Part shown: positions 32,340 to 39,848 of the stretch, piece after piece
Numbering within the stretch: the stretch's first letter is position 1
How the letters are laid out: the number at the start of each line of letters is the position of its first letter
Origin: JAHJQZ01 sp963667595
GTDB taxonomy: Bacteria; Pseudomonadota; Alphaproteobacteria; Rhizobiales; Devosiaceae
Assembly: GCA_963667595.2 (NCBI GenBank)
Contig: CAXXWD010000009.1
Coordinates: 248,001-312,000, forward strand
DNA: 64,000 nucleotides
Reading direction: 5' to 3'
Notes under the pieces: model-generated
Seen by the model: only the letters and a program-made list of their open reading frames with translations
What the model was told of the DNA's origin: nothing
Databases searched by the model: none
Translations under genes and position numbers: made by a program

Positions 32340-34709
32340 TCACGCCTTGGACATCGCCGTGCTGGCGTTTTGTTCATCGACCGGCGCGTCGCCGAGAAGA
32401 TGACGGTAAGCACCAATCATGTGCTTGAGATCGAACGGTCTCGGACCTGCCAAATAGTGGTTGGCTCCCTGCACCCGCGCTCCGCTCCACGCGATTTCAT
32501 AGAGCGTGCCGTGCGAGCATGCGGGCAGTTGTCCGAGTTCGAGGCGGCCATTCGCCGGAACGACATTGGCCTCAGCAGAAAAAACGGTGGCTTTCTCGCG
32601 CATGACGCTGACATCGATCGTCACGTCAGCTGCAGTATCGTTTACCGCAACGAGGCGATGGTGGCCGCCAACCGGCTCCGCGGCCATCACGACGACATCC
32701 TGCATCACGCGACGAACGACGTGATAGGCGAGTTTGCGCGTTCCGTAGTAGTCGACCACGGCATCCGAAATCTGCGGCCAGCCGTCCTTGATGTTCCACC
32801 ACAGAATTCCGGAGCGGTTGCCCTTTTCGAGGCGAAACATCTCGATGAAGAATTTGAGGGCCTCGGCCTGCGAGATCTGGGAGGCAAGGATGTAGTCATT
32901 CAACGTGTCCGGAACCGAGCCGAACAACACCTCGATCTGCGTCGCCATCAGGGGAATGCGGTAATCGAAATTGTGCGCCTCGGGCTGCGGCCGCACTGCA
33001 TGCGTCAGCCAGTCGTCATTGTCCTGCCAGGGCCAAAGCCTATCGGGACGCATGATACGTTCCAGCGTCGAGCGCGCAGGACAGCCATGATAACCCGTTT
33101 CACTGGCGAACTTGGCTTGGGACTCGACATAGAACGGTCCCTTGAAATCGTCGCGCGGCCCCCACAGATGGTCTTCAACCGCGGCGCGCAGATTGCCGGT
33201 CGCCCAGAACTTCGGACCGAAATAGGGCGAACTGGGCAGGTAGGTGCGACTGGGATCCAGGCGACGACAGACTTCCGGAAGCACGCGGCGAGAAATCAGA
33301 TCATCGATGTTGGGATCGACCCCGGGCTTTACCCAGGGATAGAACTGGTCGATTTCGTTGTTGCCGGCCCAAAGCGCCAGACTGGGGTGGTTGCGCAGCA
33401 TGGAAACGATGGTTTCCGCTTCCGCGCGAATCTTTTCATGAAACGCCGCCGTCTGAGGATAGAGGGCGCAGGCCAGCACGAAGTCCTGCCAGACCATCAC
33501 GCCTTCGCGATCGCAAAAATCGAAGAACGCTGGAGATTCGTACACATTGCCACCCCAGCAGCGGATCATGTTGCAGTTGAGGTCGGACAGAAGCTCCAGA
33601 GCCGGCTCGAGGCGTTCGGCATCACGGCTATGCAGCGCGTCGAGCGGAACCCAGTTGCTGCCCTTGCAGAATATATCGACGCCATTGACCACGAACTGGA
33701 ATTCGCCATCGCCTTCGGGCGTCACACACTCCGAATTGCGCAGGCTGATGGTGCGGAATCCGAACTGCGTCTTCCAGGTCGCAATGACCTCATCACCATC
33801 GAGGGCCGCCAGCTCAACCTGGTAAAGCACCGCTTCGCCATAGCCCTTGGGCCACCATGGATCGACAGTCTCGATGGTCTCGACCATGTCGCCGTGAGTG
33901 CCGGCAACATCGGTCAAGGTTTCGTGAACCATACGACCATCCCGTGGATCAGTTACGCGCAGGCGGAGCGCATAGGCCGGAACAAACGCCTCGCGCCCGT
34001 CGACCAGATTCCACTGCAAGTTGAGAACGGCCCTACGGTCCGCGACATCCACCTGACGCGTGGACAGATAGACATCGTCAAATCGAACGGCGGGCAAAAA
34101 CGCGATGTGAACATCTCGCCAAAGCCCTGCCGAGACGACCCTGGGCATGATGTCCCATCCATACATGTGCGGGGCTTTGCGGACATGCAGCGACTCCCAG
34201 TTGCCGCTCATGGCATGGCAACCGGCCTCTGCTCCCTTGCTTCGGCCCGCAAGCACGGCGGAGTCTATAGCGACCACCAGCGTGTTGCGCCCTTCATGCA
34301 GAAGGTCGCCGAGTGCAAATTCCTGTGGCACGAGCATGTTGTCGGCAGAGCCGACAAGCACGCCGTTCAGCCAGATCGTTGCCAGAGTGTCCAGCCCCTC
34401 GAAGACGAGAACGGCCTCACCAGAGAAGTCGGCCGACACCTCGAATGTGCGCTCATACCACCACTGGTAACCTTCCAGCTCCCGCAGCCGGTAGATGTTG
34501 TCACTATATTCAAGATCGGCCGGCAGCAGACCCGCGCGCACGAGATCAAGTTCAGCGTTGCCCGGAACCTGGGCGGGGATGGACGTGAATTCCGAAGGGG
34601 GAACGGACGTGCCCAGTGTCGCCGCAGGAAGACGCTGCGGTCCGAAACTCAGGTTCCACTCACCATTCAGACTCAGGTCCTGATCCGAAATCCGAAAGTG
34701 CCCAGACAT
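32340..34709 (-). CDS. GH2 glycosidase, beta-mannosidase-like
   Basis: This 789-aa protein has the GH2 layout: sugar-binding jelly roll (LSLNGEWNLSF at 12-22; WWYERTFEV; WLNGVLVG), an immunoglobulin-like domain, then a TIM barrel. The acid/base glutamate is E452 in WAGNNEID and the nucleophile E537 in ASETGYHG. WDIMPRVVSAGLWRDVHI and CKGSNWVPLDAL are typical of the beta-mannosidase branch, including Man2A/ManB. Without a signal peptide it acts in the cytoplasm. First gene of the operon, transcribed away from the LacI-type regulator. Exact sugar specificity (mannose or glucosamine) cannot be settled here. Confidence 0.87.
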   Translation of the reverse strand: MSGHFRISDQDLSLNGEWNLSFGPQRLPAATLGTSVPPSEFTSIPAQVPGNAELDLVRAGLLPADLEYSDNIYRLRELEGYQWWYERTFEVSADFSGEAVLVFEGLDTLATIWLNGVLVGSADNMLVPQEFALGDLLHEGRNTLVVAIDSAVLAGRSKGAEAGCHAMSGNWESLHVRKAPHMYGWDIMPRVVSAGLWRDVHIAFLPAVRFDDVYLSTRQVDVADRRAVLNLQWNLVDGREAFVPAYALRLRVTDPRDGRMVHETLTDVAGTHGDMVETIETVDPWWPKGYGEAVLYQVELAALDGDEVIATWKTQFGFRTISLRNSECVTPEGDGEFQFVVNGVDIFCKGSNWVPLDALHSRDAERLEPALELLSDLNCNMIRCWGGNVYESPAFFDFCDREGVMVWQDFVLACALYPQTAAFHEKIRAEAETIVSMLRNHPSLALWAGNNEIDQFYPWVKPGVDPNIDDLISRRVLPEVCRRLDPSRTYLPSSPYFGPKFWATGNLRAAVEDHLWGPRDDFKGPFYVESQAKFASETGYHGCPARSTLERIMRPDRLWPWQDNDDWLTHAVRPQPEAHNFDYRIPLMATQIEVLFGSVPDTLNDYILASQISQAEALKFFIEMFRLEKGNRSGILWWNIKDGWPQISDAVVDYYGTRKLAYHVVRRVMQDVVVMAAEPVGGHHRLVAVNDTAADVTIDVSVMREKATVFSAEANVVPANGRLELGQLPACSHGTLYEIAWSGARVQGANHYLAGPRPFDLKHMIGAYRHLLGDAPVDEQNASTAMSKA

Positions 34710-34736
34710 GCCCTCTCCTCCGACACGACATATTTT

Positions 34737-34772
34737 ACATGTGTATCAGTATGCATTACGCATGGAACATGT
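34737..34772. promoter_or_regulatory. candidate LacI-type operator between GH2 operon and regulator
   Basis: Two ACATGT palindromes (34737-34742 and 34767-34772) enclose ATGCATTACGCAT (34751-34763), itself an inverted repeat ATGC-N5-GCAT. The block is AT-rich and lies between the divergent starts at 34709 and 34851, where the local LacI-family protein would be expected to bind. Confidence 0.4.
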
Positions 34773-34850
34773 CAAGCCAAGTTTGTTGCACATGCGAGAA
34801 CGTAAGTTTATCGTCTGAAACATTCTGTGGAGTGCTCGGAGGAATAACGC

Positions 34851-35873
34851 ATGCCGGAAATCGTACGCACGATGGAGGAGTTTGCCCGACTGATCGGCCT
34901 TTCGCGGCCGACGGTCTCCCGCTATTTCGCCGACCCAAACTCAGTCCGTGCCAGCACGCGGTCCGTCATCGAGAAAGGACTGCGCGAATACGGCTATTCG
35001 CCGAACTTCTTTGCCTCCAACCTGACGCGCAAGTCGGCACATGCCATTGGCATCGTTGTGCCTTCGATCATCGACCCCTTTTTTGGCGAACTGGTCAGCA
35101 TTATCGAACTGGAAGCCGAAGCATGCGGCTATCTGACCGTGCTGCAGTGCTCACACAATGATCCGGACATGGAATACCGGGCCCTTGCCCGGCTGATTGC
35201 CATGGACGTGGCCAGCATCGCCATGGCGCCACTGGGTTTTCCTTCGGATGTTTCGGCGATCGAGAAGGTTATGCAGAGTACGCCGATCATCTTCATGGAT
35301 TCGCGCCTCAAGAAGGGCGTTCCCTATGTGGGAACGAACAACCAACAGAGCATCGGCCTGATGGTCGATTATCTGTGCCGTTCCGGTACCCCGCCGGCAC
35401 TTTTCACGATGCCGGCGGTGAATGCCAACGTGCTCGAAAGGCGCCAGGCCTATGTCGAACGCATGCAGGAACTCGGTCACGAGCCTCGTATTCTCAATCC
35501 TGAGGACCTGCCCATTGATGACGATTACGAACGCTACGGCTATGAGCGCTTCCTCAGCCTGCCGCCGGAGCGGCTGCGCGACGTCACGACAATCCTTTGC
35601 CCGAACGACCGCGTGGCATTTGGCCTTCTGGCCGCAGCCAAGCGCATCGGATTGCGCGTCGGAACCGGACCCGATGCCAATATGCGCGTTGCCTCGCACG
35701 ATGGTCAGCGCTTCGGCGCGTTTGCCGCACCGTCCCTGACAACTTCCGCGCAAAACATCCAGGACATTGGGAAGACCGTCGTGAAGACCCTTGTCGGGCT
35801 GGCCGATGGAGGCAGCCTGCCGGCAGACAATATTCTTTTTGAAAGCCATCTGGTGTTTCGGGATTCGGCCTGA
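34851..35873 (+). CDS. LacI family transcriptional regulator of the GH2/GH78 operon
   Basis: The 340-aa protein has an N-terminal LacI HTH (MEEFARLIGLSRPTVSRYFADP) with hinge YSPNFFASNLTRKSAHAIGIVVP. The periplasmic-binding-like effector domain has IIDPFFGELVSIIE and CPNDRVAFGLLAA. ATG 34851 follows CTCGGAGGAATAACGC. Divergent from the glycosidase/transporter operon, it most likely represses it until an oligosaccharide-derived inducer binds. Confidence 0.9.
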   Translation: MPEIVRTMEEFARLIGLSRPTVSRYFADPNSVRASTRSVIEKGLREYGYSPNFFASNLTRKSAHAIGIVVPSIIDPFFGELVSIIELEAEACGYLTVLQCSHNDPDMEYRALARLIAMDVASIAMAPLGFPSDVSAIEKVMQSTPIIFMDSRLKKGVPYVGTNNQQSIGLMVDYLCRSGTPPALFTMPAVNANVLERRQAYVERMQELGHEPRILNPEDLPIDDDYERYGYERFLSLPPERLRDVTTILCPNDRVAFGLLAAAKRIGLRVGTGPDANMRVASHDGQRFGAFAAPSLTTSAQNIQDIGKTVVKTLVGLADGGSLPADNILFESHLVFRDSA

Positions 35874-35919
35874 GATGGAGTCGACAGGACGTTTTGTGGT
35901 GGGCCTGACCGGAGAGGAG

Positions 35920-35997
35920 TCGAACCGACAGTTCGAGACCCTCCAGGAATGGGAAGCACATCTCGCATAGCTAGACCGTAAAGGTCCGAGGTGCGCC
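35920..35997. other. oriT-like transfer origin remnant
   Basis: Just upstream of mobC lie two inverted repeats, TCGAAC/GTTCGA (35920-35925/35931-35936) and GACC-GTAAA-GGTC (35974-35986). The latter is followed within 3 nt by AGGTGCGCC (35989-35997), which resembles the nic core TAAGTGCGCC of IncQ-type origins. Position directly before the mobilization genes fits an oriT. Inference from pattern only. Confidence 0.45.
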
Positions 35998-35998
35998 G

Positions 35999-36415
35999 AT
36001 GACGAATTCGCACCTTGAGTTCAATGCTGCTGCCAAGAGCAACGCGCCGAAGTACCCTCCTCCCTTCTCATTGCGCGTGACCTTCGAGGAACGAGCGCTT
36101 TTTGAGAAAAGCGCGGCAGGCATGTCGCTCGGGGCGTATATCCGGTCGCAGCTTTTTGGCGAGCAGGCTACGCCGCGCCGCACACGCGGCAAATTTCCCG
36201 TCAAAGATCACGCCTCCTTGGGGCGTGTGCTGGGTCAGCTAGGCGCATCCCGCCTTTCCGCGAATCTCAATCAGCTCGCAAGAGCCGTGAACACCGGAAC
36301 TCTGCCGGTAACACCGGAAACGGATGAAGCGCTGCAAGAAGCCTGTGCAGCAATCGAAGAGATGCGCGCGGAATTGCTGCAAGCGCTCGGCAAAGTACCG
36401 GGAGAACCGCAATGA
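35999..36415 (+). CDS. mobC: MobC-like mobilization accessory protein
   Basis: The 138-aa protein has an N-terminal ribbon-helix-helix-like region (FSLRVTFEERALFEKSAAGMSLGAYIRSQLFG) and the MobC signature SRLSANLNQLARAVNTGTLPVTPET. MobC proteins help the relaxase open oriT. The stop overlaps the relaxase start by 4 bp (ATGA), the usual mobCA arrangement. The gene itself appears intact although its partner is broken. Confidence 0.78.
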   Translation: MTNSHLEFNAAAKSNAPKYPPPFSLRVTFEERALFEKSAAGMSLGAYIRSQLFGEQATPRRTRGKFPVKDHASLGRVLGQLGASRLSANLNQLARAVNTGTLPVTPETDEALQEACAAIEEMRAELLQALGKVPGEPQ

Positions 36416-36879
36416 TTCTGAAAGGCTCTCAGCGTGGCAATGCTGCCCAACTCGCCCGGCATTTGCTCAATGACAGGGATAACGAGCATGTCGAATTGCA
36501 CGAGAACAGGGGTTTTCTATGCGCAGACTTGGCAAATGCGCTGGCCGAGGCCGATGTAATCGCCAAGGGCACACGGCGTAAGCAATTCCTGTTTTCCTTG
36601 AGCCTCAGTCCACCGGAAGCCAAAAAGGTACCAACGGAGGTATTCAAAACCGCCATCGAAATGATCGAACAAAACTCGATCTGGAAGACCACCTCAGAGC
36701 GATTGTCTTTCACGAAAAGGAAGGCATCCGGAATTCTCATCGCGCGCGGTCCTGAGAAGTTGCACGCTGACGAAGAACAAGCACTTATTGACGCCAAGGC
36801 GGTGTTTGAGACCAATTGCGAAGTCCTGGTTAAGACAGCTGAAAAATACTGGCGCCGAACATCTGGAACTGGCGATTGA
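36412..36879 (+). pseudogene. relaxase (MobA/VirD2-like) N-terminal remnant, frameshifted
   Basis: MILKGSQRGNAAQLARHLLNDRDNEHVELHE and RKQFLFSLSLSPPEAKKVP are the start of a rhizobial-type relaxase. At about 36699 the conserved AIVFHEKEGIRNSHRARS appears in another frame, corresponding to the relaxase metal-binding region with its histidines partly replaced (usual form FHEKxGRRHxHxVW). After that the frame is unrelated and ends at 36879. The catalytic centre is destroyed, so self-mobilization is not possible from this locus. Confidence 0.7.
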
Positions 36880-37093
36880 CTATCTTGGTCAAACTTGGGG
36901 CCATGTGTTGGATGAGATTGAGGCGCTGGAAGCAGGCGAGCCGGTCGAGGCCCCCCTTTGCATGGATGCCTATGTAGCGCTTAGGCGCGGTCCCACGGAA
37001 CGCATGGCGGAAATCGGTGCCGCGCGCCTTCTAGTGTTGCAGGGAGAGTGTGGTAGATTGGCCGGCGCGACTGCAACCCAGAACCGGGCTTAG
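36788..37093 (+). pseudogene. C-terminal fragment of an unknown protein
   Basis: From about 36850 the frame reads GAEHLELAIDYLGQTWGHVL, then EALEAGEPVEAPL, and ends at 37093. It looks like a genuine, helical protein end. The preceding frame (HADEEQALIDAKAVFETNCEV and on) may be its upstream part, shifted by one base. I cannot name the family. It lies between the broken relaxase and the IS3 element. Confidence 0.35.
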
Positions 37094-37215
37094 TTGGGCG
37101 GCAATAGAGTCGGACGAAAGTATTGTCTCCTTGTGAACTGCCTCCGGCAAATGCCCCCGAAGTGATGTAGAGTTTTCCGGGTCGTTTCCCTGGCTGGGGA
37201 GAGGAACGGAGAACG

Positions 37216-37482
37216 ATGAAGGCATCGAGGTTCACGGACGCGCAGAAGGCGTTCATCATCAAGCAGGGTGAAGAGGGCACATCGGTTGCCGAGATCTGCC
37301 GGCAGGCGGGGATCAGCCAGGCGACGTATTTCAACTGGAAGAAGAAGTACGCCGGGATGATGCCGTCGGAGATGAAGCGGCTGAGGGAGCTGGAAGAGGA
37401 GAACAACCGGCTCAAGAAGATCGTAGCCGATCTCTCGCTCGACAAGGCCATGCTGCAGGACATCGTTCGCCGAAAACTCTGA
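37216..37482 (+). CDS. IS3-family transposase OrfA
   Basis: The 88-aa protein has a helix-turn-helix (VAEICRQAGISQATYFNWKKKY) followed by a leucine-zipper-like helix (LRELEEENNRLKKIVADL) and ends IVRRKL. It binds the element's ends and is the N-terminal part of the OrfAB transposase. Near the end, CGA AAA is a slippery site: a -1 shift continues as KTLKPARKRTLIDVM into OrfB. Confidence 0.9.
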   Translation: MKASRFTDAQKAFIIKQGEEGTSVAEICRQAGISQATYFNWKKKYAGMMPSEMKRLRELEEENNRLKKIVADLSLDKAMLQDIVRRKL

Positions 37483-37511
37483 AGCCTGCCCGGAAGAGAA
37501 CGCTGATCGAT

Positions 37512-38318
37512 GTGATGCGTAGCGAGTGGGCGGTGTCGATCCGCCGCGCCTGTGCGGTGATCCTGTTCGATCCCAAGACCTATCGCTACACGTCCCGTCG
37601 GTCCGGTCAGGCTGCCCTGGAACAGCGGATAAGAGAGATCTGCGAGACACGCGTACGCTTCGGCTACCGACGGGTGCATGTCCTGCTTCGACGGGAAGGA
37701 TGGCAGGTCAACATGAAGAAGACCTACAGGATATACAGGGAGTTGGGGATGCAACTGCGCAACAAGACGCCAAAGAGAAGGGTGAAAGCGAAGCTCAGAG
37801 ACGATCGTGCAGAAGCCGTTGGGCCGAACGATGTGTGGGCCATGGACTTCGTCCACGACCAGTTGACGACCGGCCGCAAGATCCGGATTCTGACGGTCGT
37901 CGATACCTACTCCCGATATGTGCCGGTGCTCGATCCCAGGTTCAGCTACCGCGGCGAGGACGTCGTTGCGACGCTGGAACGGATCTGCAGCAAAATCGGC
38001 TATCCGAGTACAATCAGAGTGGACAATGGCAGCGAGTTCATCTCACGCGACATGGACCTGTGGGCCTATCAGCGCGGAGTGATCCTGGACTTCTCGAGGC
38101 CAGGAAAACCCACCGACAACGCCTTCATCGAAGCGTTCAACGGCAGGCTGCGGGCGGAATGCCTGAACACGCACTGGTTCCTGAGCCTTGCGGATGCCGC
38201 CGAAAAGTTGGAGGCTTGGCGTAGAGACTACAATGAGCAACGGCCACATGGTGCCATCGGGAACAATGTCCCGGCGGCGCTGCAGAAATCAGCGGACGCG
38301 TCCAGCCCGTACTGCTGA
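37512..38318 (+). CDS. IS3-family transposase OrfB (DDE integrase core)
   Basis: The frame holds the rve integrase core with the acidic triad in WAMDFVHDQ, RVDNGSEF and IEAFNGRLRAECLN. An N-terminal HTH_21-like region (RFGYRRVHVLLRREGW) comes first. The listed start, GTG at 37512, is only the first start-like codon; the active protein is the OrfAB fusion made by -1 frameshifting upstream of 37482. Intact, 268 aa in this frame. Confidence 0.9.
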   Translation: MMRSEWAVSIRRACAVILFDPKTYRYTSRRSGQAALEQRIREICETRVRFGYRRVHVLLRREGWQVNMKKTYRIYRELGMQLRNKTPKRRVKAKLRDDRAEAVGPNDVWAMDFVHDQLTTGRKIRILTVVDTYSRYVPVLDPRFSYRGEDVVATLERICSKIGYPSTIRVDNGSEFISRDMDLWAYQRGVILDFSRPGKPTDNAFIEAFNGRLRAECLNTHWFLSLADAAEKLEAWRRDYNEQRPHGAIGNNVPAALQKSADASSPYC

Positions 38319-38431
38319 TCAAGGCCCGGAAACTCTACCCCTCCCCGAGGGCGCGTTCGGTAGCGGTTCAGGAGGATCTCCGCTCTCTCGCCATCCGGGT
38401 GCACCTTTGGGTGCACCTTTGAAGCGAGATA

Positions 38432-38884
38432 GACGGAGATGAAGCCGTCCTCGCCTATCTGTCCCGTTACACCCATCGGGTGGCCATCTCCAACTGCCGC
38501 CTCATTGCCTTCGATGCGGCCAGCGTCACCTTCCGCTACAAGGACCACCGCCGCAGCGGTGCCGACCGGCAGCAGGTTATGGGGCTCTCAACCGACGAGT
38601 TCATTCGCCGCTTCCTGATCCACGTCCTGCCAAGGGGCTTCCACCGCATCCGGCATTGCGGGCTGCTCGCCGGCGCCAACCGCAAGGCCAGTCTCGATCA
38701 GGCCCGGCAACTGCTGGATGTCGTGCCGCCGCCCGAAAATGATGACCCCGAGGAACCCGCCGACTTCCGCCCGCCATACCCGTGCTGCGGCGGGCATATG
38801 ATCGTCGTCGAGACCTTCACCCGCTGGTGCCAGCCGCGCGCTCCGCCGTCCGCCCGAACACCGACCCGGGAGACTACGCCATGA
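38432..38884 (+). pseudogene. IS91-family transposase, C-terminal remnant
   Basis: From about 38438 the frame reads DEAVLAYLSRYTHRVAISN, the region around the catalytic tyrosine of the Y2 rolling-circle transposase, then VTFRYKDHR, FLIHVLPRGFHRIRHCGLL and a closing zinc-like CCGGHMIVVETF. The N-terminal two thirds are missing. A doubled 12-mer GGGTGCACCTTT lies just upstream (about 38398-38421), next to the IS3 right end. Inactive. Confidence 0.8.
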
Positions 38885-39848
38885 CCCGGCATGGTATGAC
38901 CTCGCCTCCAGCCGCAGGTTCTCCGCCTCCGGCGACAAGCTTGTGCGCGTCCGTGGTCATCACCGACACCAAAAGGGCTGCGTCCGGTCACGCGCCAAGC
39001 AGACAGAATCGACGGACCGGACGGACAATGCTGTCCGTCCGCTGCAATCCCGGCGCCTCCAAACAGCGGTCGCCCCATCTCCAGAACTGGCCGAAAACAG
39101 AAATCCCCATAGCTCACCGCCTGCAGCCCGCGGGTTCCTTCCTCGGGGGCTTTCGTACGCCTGTCGGCGCCCGAAACCCTTCACGGAAGGAGACGGGCTG
39201 CTATTGGGGCGCGTCGCGCAAAAGCGGCCACTGTCGCAACCGCTGCCTTTATTCGGATTCCAATTTCGATTCGCCGTCTCGTGTTTTGACTGCGCCGAAG
39301 CCGCTTGAGGACGTTCGTCTTCAGCATGAGACGACAGCGGCAAACGAATAGGCCGCCAATCCTGGAACTGTCCTGCATGCGAGCTCTCGCACGGGTGCGC
39401 GAATACGACTGACAGGGCCGCGCAGCGCAGCGATTTTATCAGGCACGCATAGTCAGGGATTGGTTGACACAAGGCATGATGTGTTTTGACGTGAAAACGG
39501 CAAATCCCTCATGCACTTCATGGAAACTGGGGCTTTTGATGCCTTGATAATGCGAGTGTTGCGCGCATTTGCCGTTGCGTATTCTGCGTCGTGAATGCGT
39601 TGAGCGTCGCATTCAACGACGAAATCCCTGCAAAATCAGCAAGAAAGCGTCGATAGTTAACTGCCGAAGCGCACGGATTGCAGCGGAAACGGACCGCATG
39701 ATCGTGGTTGAGGTGGTATTGATGTGAAAATCTCAAAATGGGATTGCAAAAAATGCATCACTGTAATAGCAATACCTCGCAACGAGCTGAGGTAAAGACC
39801 TGGGCGTGATCAAGAGAGACGACGGCCCGAGGGCCGCAGGAGGAAACA
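38885..39848. other. IS91 downstream remnant and promoter region of the next operon
   Basis: No gene is recognisable. The stretch to about 39470 probably belongs to the IS91 element's non-coding end; short frames there have no family resemblance. From about 39480 to 39840 the DNA is more AT-rich and includes ATTGC (39752-39756) with GCAAT about 20 bp on, a weak dyad that could belong to the promoter of the glycosidase operon. A strong AGGAGG precedes the GTG at 39849. Confidence 0.4.

Larger units (their letters stand above)
37166..38339 (+). mobile_element. IS3-family insertion sequence (IS407-like group)
   Basis: The element is about 1.17 kb and contains orfA and orfB in the IS3 arrangement. 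Candidate terminal inverted repeats are TGTAGAGTTTTCCGGGTC (37166-37183) and, at the right end read inwards, GGTAGAGTTTCCGGGCC (about 38323-38339). Exact ends and target duplication could not be fixed. Both frames are intact. Confidence 0.7.

Noticed and set aside
32370..34805. 811-aa open frame on the plus strand
   Set aside because: It is antisense to the GH2 gene, whose motifs and active-site residues are complete; the plus frame has no family resemblance and is a GC-skew artefact.
35875..35970. 31-codon frame after the LacI gene
   Set aside because: Overlaps the oriT-like inverted repeats and has no ribosome site or homology evidence.
38398..38421. tandem GGGTGCACCTTT as a CRISPR or satellite
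   Set aside because: Only two copies without spacers; more likely a junction duplication. No CRISPR array was seen anywhere in the window.
38960..39472. 170-aa minus-strand frame
   Set aside because: Lies in the probable non-coding end of the IS91 remnant; composition is not protein-like.
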